Assembly (NCBI RefSeq): GCF_021726475.1
Contig: NZ_JAKJRU010000002.1
Span: 496,001 to 560,000, forward strand
Direction: 5' to 3'
DNA length: 64,000 nucleotides
From: Pseudomonas oligotrophica
GTDB taxonomy: Bacteria; Pseudomonadota; Gammaproteobacteria; Pseudomonadales; Pseudomonadaceae
Part shown: in pieces, positions 43,519-54,345 of the stretch
How the letters are laid out: every line of letters begins with the position of its first letter
How positions within the stretch are numbered: position 1 is the first letter of the stretch
Made by a program: the position numbers and the translations under genes
The notes under the pieces: model-generated
Seen by the model: the letters and a program-made list of their open reading frames with translations, nothing else
Told to the model about the DNA's origin: nothing
The model's database searches: none

Positions 43519-46401
43519 ATGCTTGAGTTGAATGCCCGGCACATCCACATGCAGCAGCAGGCCACCGACAAGGCCGCCGCCCTGGCCCTGCTCGGCGAGG
43601 TGCTGGTTGCCGACGGGCTGGTGGCGCCCGGCTACCTGGACGGCTTGCGCGCACGCGAAGCCCAGGGCTCGACCTTTCTCGGCCAGGGTATCGCGATCCC
43701 CCACGGCACCCCGGAGACCCGCGATCAGGTGTTCACCACGGGCGTGCGGCTGCTGCATTTTCCGGAGGGCGTCGACTGGGGTAACGGCCAGCAGGTCCAC
43801 CTTGCCATCGGCATCGCCGCGCGTTCCGACGAGCATCTGCGTCTGCTGCAGCTGCTGACCCGCGCCCTCGGTGAGGGCGACCTCAGTGAGGCGCTGCAGA
43901 AGGCCGAGAGCCCCGAGGCGATTATCGACCTGCTGCAGGGCGCGCCGCAGGAGCTGGCGCTCGATGGCGAGCTGGTCGGGCTGGGCGTTGCCGCCGAGGA
44001 CTTCGATGAGCTGGCCTGGCAGGGCGTCAAGCTGCTCAAGCGCGCCGAGTGCGTGGTCTCCGGCTTCAATGCCGGGCTCGCGCTCGACCAGGCCTTGCCG
44101 CTGGGCGAGGGCCTCTGGTGGCTGAGCAGCGAGCAGTCGGTGCAGCGACCGGGGCTGGCGTTCGTCACACCCGCCGCGTCGCTCGATCACCATGGCCAGC
44201 CGCTCAACGGCCTGTTCGTGCTGGCCAGCCTCGGCGAAGCGCACCGGGCGATGCTCGAGCGCCTGTGCAACCTACTGATCGAGGGGCGGGGCGCGGAGCT
44301 GAGCCAGGCGACCTCCAGTCGCACAGTGCTCGAAGCCCTGGGCGGCGACGTGCCGGCGGACTGGCCGAGCTCGCGGGTGCCGCTGGCCAATGCCCACGGC
44401 CTGCACGCTCGCCCGGCCAAGGTGCTGACCGAGGTCGCACAGGCCTTCGCCGGCGAGATCCGCGTGCGCCTGGCCGGCAGCCAGAGCGCGGGGGTGTCGG
44501 CCAAGAGCCTGAGCAAGCTGCTGGCGATGGGCTCGCATCGTGGGCAGGTGCTGGAGTTCATCGCCGAGCCCTCGATCGCCGACGATGCCTTGCCGGCGTT
44601 GGTGCGCGCGGTGGAGGAAGGGCTGGGCGAGGAAATCGAGCCGCTGCCAGTCGGCGGGGAGCCGGCGCAGCCGCCAGCCGCCACCGTGCAACTGAATGAA
44701 GCCGCCCAGGACGTGCCCGCCCTGCGGGCCGGCGAGCAGGTGATCGGCATCGCCGCCTCGCCCGGCATTGCCATCGGCCCGGTGCTGGTGCGCAAGCCGC
44801 AGCCGATCGACTATCCGCGGCGTGGCGAATCCCCTGCTGTCGAGCTGCAGCGGCTCGACGCGGCGCTGGACAAGGTGTTCGCCGAAATCGGCACGCTGAT
44901 CGCGCAGAGCCAGGTCGCCAGCATCCGCGACATCTTCACCACCCACCAGGCCATGCTCAGGGATCCCGCCCTGCGCGAAGAGGTGCAGGTGCGCCTGCAG
45001 AAAGGCCTCAGCGCCGAGGCGGCCTGGATGGAGGAAATCGAAAGCGCGGCGCAGCAGCAGGAGGCGCTGCATGACCAGCTGCTCGCCGAGCGTGCGGCCG
45101 ACCTGCGCGACGTGGGCCGCCGCGTGCTGGCCTGCCTGGCCGGTGTCGAAGCCGAGCAGGCCCCGGATGAGCCCTACATTCTGGTGATGGACGAGGTGGC
45201 GCCGTCGGACGTCGCCACCCTCAATGCCCAGCGCGTCGCCGGCATTCTCACCGCCGGCGGCGGCGCCACCTCGCACAGCGCCATCATTGCCCGGGCGCTG
45301 GGTATTCCGGCCATCGTCGGCGCCGGGCCCGGTGTGCTCGGCCTGGCGCCCAACACCCTGCTGCTGCTCGATGGCGAGCGTGGCGAGCTGCTGGTGGCGC
45401 CGAGCGATACGCAGCTCGAACAGGCCCGGGGCGAGCGCGCCGCGCGGGAGGAACGCAAGCGCCTGGCCCATGAGCGGCGTCTGGAGCCGGCGATCACCCG
45501 TGACGGCCATCCGGTGGAGATCGCTGCGAACATCGGCGCCGCTGGCGAGACGCCCGAGGCGCTGGCGCTCGGTGCCGAGGGCATCGGCCTGTTGCGCACC
45601 GAGCTGGTGTTCATGAACCACGCTCAGGCGCCGGATCAGGCGACCCAGGAAGCCGAATACCGCCGTGTACTGGAAGCCCTCGAAGGCCGGCCCCTGGTGG
45701 TGCGCACGCTCGATGTCGGCGGCGACAAGCCGCTGCCGTACTGGCCGATGCCGGCCGAGGAGAACCCCTTCCTCGGTGTGCGCGGCATTCGCCTGAGCCT
45801 GGAGCGCCCGGACATCCTCGAAACCCAGCTGCGTGCCTTGCTAGCGTCCGCCGACGGCCGGCCGCTGCGGGTCATGTTTCCCATGGTCGGCAATATCGAG
45901 GAATGGCGCACCGCCAAGGCGCTGGTCGATCGCCTGCGCGTCGAATTGCCGGTGGCCGACCTGCAGGTGGGCATCATGATCGAGATCCCGTCCGCCGCGC
46001 TGATCGCGCCGGTGCTGGCGCAGGAAGTCGATTTTTTCAGCATCGGTACCAACGATCTGACCCAGTACACGCTGGCAATCGACCGCGGCCACCCGACGCT
46101 GTCCGGCCAGGCCGATGGGCTGCACCCGGCCGTGTTGCGCCTGATCGGCATGACGGTGGAAGCCGCCCATGCGCAGGGCAAATGGGTGGGCGTCTGCGGC
46201 GAGCTGGCCGCCGATGGGCTGGCGATACCGATGCTGGTGGGGCTGGGCGTTGATGAGTTGAGCGTGTCGGCGCGCAGCATTGCGCTGGTCAAGGCGCGGG
46301 TGCGCGAGCTGGACTTCGCCGCCTGCCAGAGGCTGGCTCAGCAGGCCCTAATGTTGCCCGGCGCCCATGAAGTGCGCGCCTTCGTCGGGGAGCACTGCTG
46401 A
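43519..46401 (+). CDS. fruB: Fructose PTS multiphosphoryl transfer protein (EIIA-HPr-EI fusion)
   Basis: A 960-aa cytoplasmic protein joining three PTS parts: EIIA-Fru (residues about 1-145, phospho-His H62 in GIAIPHGTPET), HPr (about 280-370, H296 in HGLHARPAKVL) and enzyme I (about 410-955, H586 in GGGATSHSAII, and the PEP-site region NPFLGVRGIRLSLERPDI). It passes phosphate from PEP to FruA. This fused form is typical of Pseudomonas, which has no separate sugar EI/HPr. ATG 43519 has AAGGAGGC upstream. The stop overlaps the fruK start by one base. Confidence 0.97.
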   Translation: MLELNARHIHMQQQATDKAAALALLGEVLVADGLVAPGYLDGLRAREAQGSTFLGQGIAIPHGTPETRDQVFTTGVRLLHFPEGVDWGNGQQVHLAIGIAARSDEHLRLLQLLTRALGEGDLSEALQKAESPEAIIDLLQGAPQELALDGELVGLGVAAEDFDELAWQGVKLLKRAECVVSGFNAGLALDQALPLGEGLWWLSSEQSVQRPGLAFVTPAASLDHHGQPLNGLFVLASLGEAHRAMLERLCNLLIEGRGAELSQATSSRTVLEALGGDVPADWPSSRVPLANAHGLHARPAKVLTEVAQAFAGEIRVRLAGSQSAGVSAKSLSKLLAMGSHRGQVLEFIAEPSIADDALPALVRAVEEGLGEEIEPLPVGGEPAQPPAATVQLNEAAQDVPALRAGEQVIGIAASPGIAIGPVLVRKPQPIDYPRRGESPAVELQRLDAALDKVFAEIGTLIAQSQVASIRDIFTTHQAMLRDPALREEVQVRLQKGLSAEAAWMEEIESAAQQQEALHDQLLAERAADLRDVGRRVLACLAGVEAEQAPDEPYILVMDEVAPSDVATLNAQRVAGILTAGGGATSHSAIIARALGIPAIVGAGPGVLGLAPNTLLLLDGERGELLVAPSDTQLEQARGERAAREERKRLAHERRLEPAITRDGHPVEIAANIGAAGETPEALALGAEGIGLLRTELVFMNHAQAPDQATQEAEYRRVLEALEGRPLVVRTLDVGGDKPLPYWPMPAEENPFLGVRGIRLSLERPDILETQLRALLASADGRPLRVMFPMVGNIEEWRTAKALVDRLRVELPVADLQVGIMIEIPSAALIAPVLAQEVDFFSIGTNDLTQYTLAIDRGHPTLSGQADGLHPAVLRLIGMTVEAAHAQGKWVGVCGELAADGLAIPMLVGLGVDELSVSARSIALVKARVRELDFAACQRLAQQALMLPGAHEVRAFVGEHC

Positions 46402-47336
46402 TGGCGCGTGTACTGACCGTCACCCTCAATCCCGCGCTGGATCTCACCGTGCAGCTGCCCGCGCTGCGCCTGGGCGAAGTCAATCGCAGCGATAACCTGC
46501 AGGTGCATGCCGCGGGCAAGGGACTCAACGTCGCCCAGGTCCTGGCCGATCTTGGCCATCAGCTGACCGTGACCGGCTTTCTCGGCGAAGCCAATGCGCA
46601 GCCTTTCGAGCAGTTGTTCAGCGCGCGGGGCTTTGCCGACGAATTCGTCCGCGTGGCGGGTGAGACCCGCAGCAACATCAAGCTGGCCGAGGCGGATGGG
46701 CGGATCACCGACATCAATGGCCCGGGGCTGGAGGTCGGCGCCGCCCAGCGCGAGGAGCTGCTCGCCCGCCTCGAACGCCTGGTGCCGAGCCATGAGCTGG
46801 TCGTGGTGGCCGGCAGCCTGCCGCGCGGCGTCGAGGTGCCGTGGTTCGTCGAGCTGCTGCAGCGGCTCGCGCGGCTCGGTGCGCGTGTTGCGCTGGACAC
46901 CAGTGGCGCGGCGCTGCGCGAAGGGCTGGCCCTGTCACCCTGGCTGATCAAGCCCAACGAAGAGGAGCTGGCCCAGGCCCGCGACCTCGATCCGGCCGAC
47001 GCGCAGGCCCTGGCCGACGAGGCGCGCCGCCTGAATGCCCGCATCGAACATGTCGTGATGTCCCAGGGCGCCGCGGGGGTCAGCTGGTTTTCGCCGGCAG
47101 CCGCCTGGCATGCCCAGCCGCCCAAGGTGCGGGTGGTCAGCACCGTGGGCGCCGGGGATTCGCTGCTGGCCGGCATGCTCCACGGCTTGCTGGCGGGTTG
47201 GCCGGCCGAGCGCACCCTGGCGCATGCCACGGCGATTGCCGCTCAGGCCGTCGGCCAAATCGGCTTCGGCATCACTGATCGGGCGCAACTGGCCGAGCTT
47301 GAAGCGGCCGTGCGGCTGCAGCCGCTCAGCCAATAA
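46401..47336 (+). CDS. fruK: 1-phosphofructokinase
   Basis: FruK phosphorylates fructose-1-phosphate to fructose-1,6-bisphosphate with ATP. The 311-aa PfkB-family protein starts LTVTLNPALDLTVQLPALRL; AAGKGLNVAQVLADLG binds substrate; the C-terminal VGAGDSLLAGMLHGLLAG (near residue 250) has the catalytic Asp. Translation is coupled to fruB by TGATG. It also removes the FruR inducer fructose-1-phosphate. Confidence 0.97.
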   Translation: MARVLTVTLNPALDLTVQLPALRLGEVNRSDNLQVHAAGKGLNVAQVLADLGHQLTVTGFLGEANAQPFEQLFSARGFADEFVRVAGETRSNIKLAEADGRITDINGPGLEVGAAQREELLARLERLVPSHELVVVAGSLPRGVEVPWFVELLQRLARLGARVALDTSGAALREGLALSPWLIKPNEEELAQARDLDPADAQALADEARRLNARIEHVVMSQGAAGVSWFSPAAAWHAQPPKVRVVSTVGAGDSLLAGMLHGLLAGWPAERTLAHATAIAAQAVGQIGFGITDRAQLAELEAAVRLQPLSQ

Positions 47337-47353
47337 TTACAAGAGGTGAAGGA

Positions 47354-49093
47354 ATGAATCTGCTCATCATCACGGCCTGCCCCAACGGAATGGTCACCAG
47401 CGTGCTGACCTCGCGCCTGCTCGAAGCCGCGGCCCAGCGCCTGGGCTGGTCGACCGCCGTGGAAGTCCACGATCCCAAGGCCATCGGTTCGCCGCTGACG
47501 CCCGCGCAGATCGCCAATGCCGATCTGGTGGTGGTGGTGAAAACCGGGCCGTTGTCGCTGCAACGCTTCGTCGGCAAGCGTGTCGTGCAGTCGACCCCGT
47601 CCGAGGCCCTGCTCGACCCGGAAGGCTTCCTGCGCAGCGCCGCCGATACCGCGGCCGAATTGCAGCCGGTCGACGAAGCCGACGCCGCGCCTTCCGCCGG
47701 CAAACCAAAGCTGGTGGCCATCACCGCATGCCCGACCGGCGTGGCGCACACCTTCATGGCCGCCGAGGCCCTGCAGCAGGCGGCGGTGCGCAAAGGCTAC
47801 GACCTGCAGGTGGAGACGCGCGGCTCGGTGGGCGCGCGCAACGTGCTCGACCCCCAGGCCATCGAAGAAGCCGACGCGGTGCTGCTGGCGACCGATATCG
47901 AGGTGGACGTCGCCCGTTTCGCCGGCAAGCGCGTGTTCCGCTGCGGCACCGGTGTCGCACTGAAGCAACCCGAGGCGACGCTGGATCGCGCGCTGCAGGA
48001 AGCGGCCGTGCTCGGCGGTGGCGTCACGGCAAGTGCCGCTATGGGAGAGCAGAAAGCGGAGAAGACCGGTGTCTACAAGCACCTGCTGACCGGGGTGTCC
48101 TACATGCTGCCGATGGTGGTGGCGGGCGGACTGCTGATTGCCCTGTCGTTCGTCTTCGGCATCGAGGCGTTCAAGGAGGAGGGCACGCTAGCCGCTGCCT
48201 TGATGAAGATCGGCGGCGAAACCGCCTTCCAGCTGATGGTGCCGCTACTGGCCGGCTACATCGCCTATTCCATCGCCGACCGCCCGGGCCTGGCGCCCGG
48301 CATGATCGGCGGCTTGCTGGCCGGCACGCTCGGCGCGGGCTTCATTGGCGGCATCATCGCCGGTTTCGTCGCCGGCTACGCGGCCAAGGCGGTCAGCCGC
48401 TGGATTCCGCTGCCGGCCAGCATCGAGTCGCTCAAGCCGATCCTGATCATCCCGCTGCTGGCCAGCCTGGCGACGGGCCTGGTGATGATCTACATCGTTG
48501 GCACGCCGGTGGCGAAGCTGCTCGCCGGGCTCACCGAATTCCTCGACACCATGGGCACCTCCAACGCCATCCTGCTCGGGCTGCTCTTGGGCACCATGAT
48601 GTGCGTCGACCTCGGCGGGCCGGTGAACAAGGCGGCCTATGCCTTCTCCGTCGGGCTGCTCGCCTCGCAAAGCTACGCGCCGATGGCCGCGACCATGGCC
48701 GCCGGCATGGTGCCGCCGATCGGCATGGGCATCGCCACGCTGATCGCCCGGCGCAAGTTCGCCCAGACCGAGCGCGAAGCCGGCAAGGCCGCGCTGGTGC
48801 TGGGTTGCTGCTTCATCTCCGAGGGCGCGATTCCCTTCGCCGCGAAGGACCCGCTGCGGGTGATCCCGGCCAGCATCGCCGGTGGTGCACTGACCGGCGC
48901 GCTGTCCATGGCGTTCGGTGCCAAGCTGCTGGCGCCCCATGGCGGGCTGTTCGTGCTGCTGATCCCCAACGCGATCAACCACGCACTGCTGTATCTCGTC
49001 GCGATCCTGGCGGGCAGCCTGCTGACCGGGGTGGTCTACGCGCTGATCAGGCAGCCCGAAGCGCAGCCGCTGCTGGTCGAGGCCGCCAGCTGA
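47354..49093 (+). CDS. fruA: Fructose PTS permease FruA (IIB'-IIB-IIC)
   Basis: A 579-aa inner-membrane permease bringing in fructose as fructose-1-phosphate. Residues 1-100 are a IIB' domain (LLIITACPNGMVTS, with C9 retained), 115-215 the active IIB domain with phospho-Cys C126 in ITACPTGVAHT, and 235-570 the IIC domain with about ten membrane helices (GVSYMLPMVVAGGLLIALSF). The same domain order as E. coli FruA. It follows fruK by 17 bp. After it no clear terminator is seen before the next gene. Confidence 0.96.
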   Translation: MNLLIITACPNGMVTSVLTSRLLEAAAQRLGWSTAVEVHDPKAIGSPLTPAQIANADLVVVVKTGPLSLQRFVGKRVVQSTPSEALLDPEGFLRSAADTAAELQPVDEADAAPSAGKPKLVAITACPTGVAHTFMAAEALQQAAVRKGYDLQVETRGSVGARNVLDPQAIEEADAVLLATDIEVDVARFAGKRVFRCGTGVALKQPEATLDRALQEAAVLGGGVTASAAMGEQKAEKTGVYKHLLTGVSYMLPMVVAGGLLIALSFVFGIEAFKEEGTLAAALMKIGGETAFQLMVPLLAGYIAYSIADRPGLAPGMIGGLLAGTLGAGFIGGIIAGFVAGYAAKAVSRWIPLPASIESLKPILIIPLLASLATGLVMIYIVGTPVAKLLAGLTEFLDTMGTSNAILLGLLLGTMMCVDLGGPVNKAAYAFSVGLLASQSYAPMAATMAAGMVPPIGMGIATLIARRKFAQTEREAGKAALVLGCCFISEGAIPFAAKDPLRVIPASIAGGALTGALSMAFGAKLLAPHGGLFVLLIPNAINHALLYLVAILAGSLLTGVVYALIRQPEAQPLLVEAAS

Positions 49094-49116
49094 CCAGCGC
49101 TGGCGATGCGCCGGGG

Positions 49117-49130
49117 TTGATCGCCGTCAG
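49117..49130 (+). promoter_or_regulatory. Weak FNR-type box before the DksA/TraR-like gene
   Basis: TTGATCGCCGTCAG differs by one base from TTGAT-N4-GTCAA. It is centred about 40 bp before a start site implied by a poor -10 (CACACT, 49152-49157). A candidate only. Confidence 0.3.
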
Positions 49131-49183
49131 TGCCGCCGGCGCCGATGGGGCCACACTGAAAACATTACCAGTGGAGGTGCGAT

Positions 49184-49504
49184 ATGAGCCGATTCGACCC
49201 GAGCGAGGCGCTGGCACGCCTGTCCGAGGAATACCTGCAGCGCGCCGCCGCGCTGCGCCGCGACCTGGCCCGCGAGCACGAGCACGATTCGGTGGAGCAG
49301 GCGCAGGAGCGGCAGAACGACGACGTGCTGCGCGGCCTGCTGATCGAGGCCGAGGCTGAGTTGCGTCGGGTTGGCCTGGCCCGCCAGCGCCTGGCCCAGG
49401 GCCGTTATGGTGAGTGCCAGCGTTGTGGTGAGCCTATCGAGGAAGCGCGCCTGCGGGCGATGCCGGCGGCCGAGTATTGCCTGGGTTGCGCCGACCAAGA
49501 ATGA
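49184..49504 (+). CDS. DksA/TraR-type C4 zinc-finger protein
   Basis: A 106-aa protein with an N-terminal coiled-coil hairpin (SEEYLQRAAALRRDLAREHE, then RQNDDVLRGLLIEAEAELRR) and a C-terminal C4 zinc finger (CQRCGEP ... YCLGCA). It is shorter than DksA (about 150 aa). DksA-like proteins enter the RNA polymerase secondary channel; the acidic tip residues DxxDA of DksA are not seen (ERQNDDVLRG is in the region), so an effect on transcription is uncertain. GTGGAGGTGCGAT precedes the ATG. Single gene after fruA. Confidence 0.82.
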   Translation: MSRFDPSEALARLSEEYLQRAAALRRDLAREHEHDSVEQAQERQNDDVLRGLLIEAEAELRRVGLARQRLAQGRYGECQRCGEPIEEARLRAMPAAEYCLGCADQE

Positions 49505-49515
49505 ACCGGCAGGCC

Positions 49516-49537
49516 GCAGGCCCGGAATCGGGCCCGC
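49516..49537. terminator. Hairpin between converging dksA-like gene and prfC
   Basis: Stem GCAGGCCCG/CGGGCCCGC with one mismatch and loop GAAT. No T tract is seen, so it may be a weak terminator for both converging genes. Confidence 0.4.
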
Positions 49538-49552
49538 GGCGCCGGGCGGCGG

Positions 49553-51136
<1,584 letters not shown>

Positions 51137-51542
51137 CTGGATAAGGAACCCGTCGACGGAGTAGTCGGTCTGTCAAAAAAGGCGGGGATTATAGCGGCAA
51201 ACGACTCTGGCTGTGGTCCGCCGGCGCCTTCGCAGAACCAGGATTTGTGCAGTTTCCAGGACGCTTTGTTGAGTATCGAGAACAACCGCCGATGGATGGG
51301 CCGGGCGGGCGTTTTTTTGGTTGATCTGGACCCCCCTTGGTCCTAAAGTTCGCGCCCGAACGTCCATGCTGGCAACGATCCATCCGGCTCAAGTACTGAC
51401 GACGAGAGATCATCCGTGATACTCGGCGACATGCCTTGGGAAGTAGGCGAACCAAAGTGGGGAAACTGATCAGGCGTTCGTGGCGGGCCGTGCGCGCCCA
51501 CTCCCTAATTTCGATTCCGTTTCCCGATTTCGGAGCCCTGGC
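51137..51542. promoter_or_regulatory. Divergent promoter region of prfC and speC, with a long speC leader
   Basis: This 406-bp region lacks a normal gene. A good sigma70 promoter for speC is TTGATC at 51321-51326, a 17-bp spacer and TAAAGT at 51344-51349, so the mRNA would start near 51356 and carry a leader of about 187 nt. In that leader two short open frames are seen: 51366-51419 (17 codons, starts ATG CTG GCA) and 51431-51469 (12 codons, MPWEVGEPKWGN), neither with a strong ribosome-binding site. The leader may control speC by RNA structure or upstream translation; this is inference. Confidence 0.5.
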
Positions 51543-52703
51543 ATGATCAAGATCGAAGACTACTACCCTCGCGCCACCTTCCAGAAGATGAAGGCCTTCG
51601 CCGACCAGCACGAAACCCCCTTCGTGGTGATCGACACCGAGACCATCAGCAAGGCCTATGACGATCTGCGCGGCAGCTTCGAGTTCGCCAAGATCTACTA
51701 CGCGGTCAAGGCCAATCCGGCGGTCGAGATCATCGACCTGCTCAAGGACAAGGGCTCGAGCTTCGACATCGCTTCGATCTACGAACTGGACAAGGTGATG
51801 TCCCGCGGCGTCGGCCCGGAGCGCATCAGCTACGGCAACACCATCAAGAAGTCCAAGGACATCCGCTACTTCTTCGAGAAGGGCGTGCGCCTGTTCGCCA
51901 CCGACTCCGAAGCCGACCTGCGCAACATCGCCAAGGCCGCGCCGGGCTCGAAGGTCTACGTGCGCATCCTCACCGAAGGCTCGACCACGGCCGACTGGCC
52001 GCTGTCGCGCAAGTTCGGCTGCCAGACCGACATGGCCATGGACCTGCTGATCCTCGCCCGCCAGCTGGGCCTGGAGCCCTACGGCATCTCCTTCCACGTC
52101 GGCAGCCAGCAGCGCGACATCTCGGTGTGGGACGCGGCGATCGCCAAGGTCAAGGTGATCTTCGAGCGCCTGAAGGAAGAGGACGGCATCGTCCTGAAGA
52201 TGATCAACATGGGCGGCGGCTTCCCGGCCAACTACATCGCCAAGACCAACGACCTGGAAACCTACGCCGCCGAGATCATCCGCTTCCTCAAGGAAGACTT
52301 CGGCGACGAGCTGCCGGAGATCATCCTCGAGCCGGGCCGCTCGCTGATCGCCAACGCCGGCATCCTGGTCAGCGAAGTGGTGCTGGTCTCGCGCAAGTCG
52401 CGTACCGCGGTTGAGCGCTGGGTCTATGCCGACGTCGGCAAGTTCAGCGGCCTGATCGAAACCATGGACGAGGCCATCAAGTTCCCGATCTGGACCGAGA
52501 AGAAGGGCGAGATGGAGGAGGTGGTGATCGCCGGCCCGACCTGCGACAGCGCCGACATCATGTACGAGAACTACCGCTACGGCCTGCCGCTGAACCTGGC
52601 CGCCGGCGACCGCCTGTACTGGCTGTCCACCGGTGCCTACACCACCAGCTACAGCGCGGTGGAATTCAACGGCTTCCCGCCGCTGAAGGCCTACTACATC
52701 TGA
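51543..52703 (+). CDS. speC: Ornithine/lysine decarboxylase, PLP fold III (SpeC-type)
   Basis: A 386-aa fold III decarboxylase, close in length to Pseudomonas SpeC (PA4519) and unrelated in fold to E. coli SpeC. PLP lysine K56 is in YYAVKANPAVEI, the His/Gly-rich site SFHVGSQQRD and GGGFPANY follow, then EPGRSLIANAG, and the active-site Cys C334 is in GPTCDSAD. It makes putrescine from ornithine; relatives may also use lysine. ATG 51543 gives the conserved start MIKIEDYY; an in-frame ATG at 51480 is not needed. A strong terminator follows. Confidence 0.93.
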   Translation: MIKIEDYYPRATFQKMKAFADQHETPFVVIDTETISKAYDDLRGSFEFAKIYYAVKANPAVEIIDLLKDKGSSFDIASIYELDKVMSRGVGPERISYGNTIKKSKDIRYFFEKGVRLFATDSEADLRNIAKAAPGSKVYVRILTEGSTTADWPLSRKFGCQTDMAMDLLILARQLGLEPYGISFHVGSQQRDISVWDAAIAKVKVIFERLKEEDGIVLKMINMGGGFPANYIAKTNDLETYAAEIIRFLKEDFGDELPEIILEPGRSLIANAGILVSEVVLVSRKSRTAVERWVYADVGKFSGLIETMDEAIKFPIWTEKKGEMEEVVIAGPTCDSADIMYENYRYGLPLNLAAGDRLYWLSTGAYTTSYSAVEFNGFPPLKAYYI

Positions 52704-52721
52704 GCCTGCCGGCTCGTTGAC

Positions 52722-52750
52722 GAACGCCCCGCCTGCCGGGGCGTTCTCGT
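52722..52750 (+). terminator. Rho-independent terminator of speC
   Basis: Stem GAACGCCCC/GGGGCGTTC with a 7-base loop, followed by TCGTTTCT, 19 bp after the stop. Confidence 0.88.
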
Positions 52751-52763
52751 TTCTGCGGGCCGC

Positions 52764-52955
52764 TCAGAACAGGTTGCGCGGCAGCCAGACGATCATCACC
52801 GCACAGAACACCGCCAGGGCGATGCAGAACCACAGGAAGCGCCGCTGGCGCCGCTCGCGGGCGCCATCGGCGTGGGCTGGCAGCGGCATGCCGCAGTTGC
52901 GGCACTCGCTCTCGCCCTTGGGGTTGTCCTGCTGGCAGTAAAGGCATGCAGCCAT
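52764..52955 (-). CDS. Zinc-ribbon membrane protein DnrP-like
   Basis: A 63-aa protein. Residues 4-22 form a zinc ribbon (CLYCQQDNPKGESECRNCG, two CxxC pairs), then a basic stretch RERRQRR, then one membrane helix (LWFCIALAVFCAVMIVWLP). I recall a zinc-ribbon protein named DnrP beside dnr in Pseudomonas, which fits the position 57 bp behind dnr here. Function unknown; it could be a small membrane partner in nitrosative stress. GGAGCGAAGC precedes the ATG. The N-terminal in-frame ATG at 52979 is not used. Confidence 0.7.
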   Translation of the reverse strand: MAACLYCQQDNPKGESECRNCGMPLPAHADGARERRQRRFLWFCIALAVFCAVMIVWLPRNLF

Positions 52956-53012
52956 GCTTCGCTCCTTCTGTCGCCGCAACCGCTGCGGCGGGTACCCCGC
53001 ACGGGGCTCGGC

Positions 53013-53690
53013 TTATTCGAACTGTTCCAGGCGCTGCCGGTCGAGCACGGTGATCAGGCGGCCCTCCTGGGTGATGATGCCCTCGTCGATCAGCCGGCGG
53101 ATGATCCGCGAGAAGGTCTCCGGCTGGATCGACAGGTGCCCGGCCACCAGCTGCTTGGCCATCGGCAACTCGAAGGCGTTGCCGCCGGCGCGCGCCAGCT
53201 GGGTCAGCAGGTAGCGCACCACGCGGTGGGTGGCGTTCTTCAGCGACAGCGTCTCGATCTCGTTGAGGCGCTGGTGCAGGCGCACGCAGAGCTTGCCGAG
53301 CAGGGCAAAGGCCAGGCGCTGGTTGGTCTCGAGCAGGCGCATGTAGGCCGCGTTGGAGAAGCGGTAGACCTGCGTCGGGCAGACCGCCTGGGCCGAGGCC
53401 ACGTAGTTGGGCGTGTCCATCAGCATCATCGCTTCGGCGAAGGTCTGGCGGTTGCCGATGACCTCGAAGACCTTTTCCTGCCCGTCCGGGGTCAGGCGGT
53501 AGATCTTCACCGCGCCGGAGATGACGAAGTAGAACGAATGGGCCGGCTCGCCCTGGTGGAACAGGTTGTCGCCCTTGTCCAGGTTGAGCAGCTGGCTGGC
53601 GGCCATCAGCTCGTCGAGCTGCTCTTCGTTGAGCGGCTCGAACAGGTGGTGGCTGCGGAGGATCTGGTGATGTACGCGATGAAGCACCAT
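53013..53690 (-). CDS. dnr: NO-responsive Crp/Fnr regulator Dnr
   Basis: A 225-aa activator of denitrification genes. Cyclic-nucleotide-binding-like domain at 30-130 (LDKGDNLFHQGEPAHSFYFV), dimer helix KLCVRLHQRLNEIETLSLKN, and HTH with PETFSRI, which fits recognition of TTGAT half-sites. There is no Cys cluster for an FeS centre; Dnr of P. aeruginosa binds haem and senses NO. The ATG at 53690 gives the family start (MVLHRVHHQILRSHHLFEPL); AGGA lies upstream. I saw no ANR/DNR box before it. In Zumft's nomenclature for P. stutzeri it corresponds to DnrD. Confidence 0.9.
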   Translation of the reverse strand: MVLHRVHHQILRSHHLFEPLNEEQLDELMAASQLLNLDKGDNLFHQGEPAHSFYFVISGAVKIYRLTPDGQEKVFEVIGNRQTFAEAMMLMDTPNYVASAQAVCPTQVYRFSNAAYMRLLETNQRLAFALLGKLCVRLHQRLNEIETLSLKNATHRVVRYLLTQLARAGGNAFELPMAKQLVAGHLSIQPETFSRIIRRLIDEGIITQEGRLITVLDRQRLEQFE

Positions 53691-53843
53691 GCAAGGGCAT
53701 CCTTTGTGCGAGGGGCTGTCGGCTTCGGTGCGGCCGAACGCCGGCAAGACCTGGGGTACGGGGCGCGAGTGGCGGCCTCGCGACGATCTGGGCGCGACGA
53801 TAGCATCGCGCGCCCCGGTCTTTCGAGGCCTGGAGCCTGCCGC

Positions 53844-54317
53844 TCAGCGCCAGTGCGGCGCGTTGAACAGTTGCTGGTAGCGCGCCAGGCCCGAGTGCAC
53901 GCGGGCGAGGGCCGGCGCCGGGTCGGCGGCGTCGAGCTGTTCGGCGCCCGCCAGCAGGTCACCGAGCACGCCGTGCAGCGCGGCGTCGGCATCGGCCGGC
54001 AGGTGGCAGTTGGCAACCAGGTAGGCGCTGGCCGCCTCGATCCGGTCGCCCAGCTCGGCGGCCTGGCGGCGATCCGCCGGCGTGTCGCCAAGCGCCTCGA
54101 CGGCGTCGCGTACCCGCGACATGCCTTCGCGCAGCGCCGCATCGGTGGCGAAGCTGGCCTGCGCCGGCAGGGTCGGCGCCGGGCCGTGGGCGTGATGCTC
54201 GTGCACCGCGGTGGCGGCGGCGGCCGGGGTGACCAGGCTCAGCGCCAGGCTGCTCGCGGTGGCCAGCACCGAGGCCAGTGCCAGGCCCCAGGCCAGCGGT
54301 TGGATCAGCTGTTTCAT
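53844..54317 (-). CDS. Exported DnrO-like protein
   Basis: A 157-aa protein with a signal peptide (SSLALSLVTPAAAATA, cut near residue 36) and an exported mature part beginning VHEHHAHGPAPTLP. The rest is helical (DAALREGMSRVRDAVEALGD, ADRRQAAELGDRIEAASAY), with H-rich N-terminus (HEHHAH) that could bind metal and a Cys in VANCHLP. It follows dnrN by 28 bp in the same operon, so it answers to NorR. I recall DnrO as the name of such a partner of DnrN; function unknown. Confidence 0.7.
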   Translation of the reverse strand: MKQLIQPLAWGLALASVLATASSLALSLVTPAAAATAVHEHHAHGPAPTLPAQASFATDAALREGMSRVRDAVEALGDTPADRRQAAELGDRIEAASAYLVANCHLPADADAALHGVLGDLLAGAEQLDAADPAPALARVHSGLARYQQLFNAPHWR

Positions 54318-54345
54318 CGGTGCCTCCTCGACGCCGCGCGGGCGT

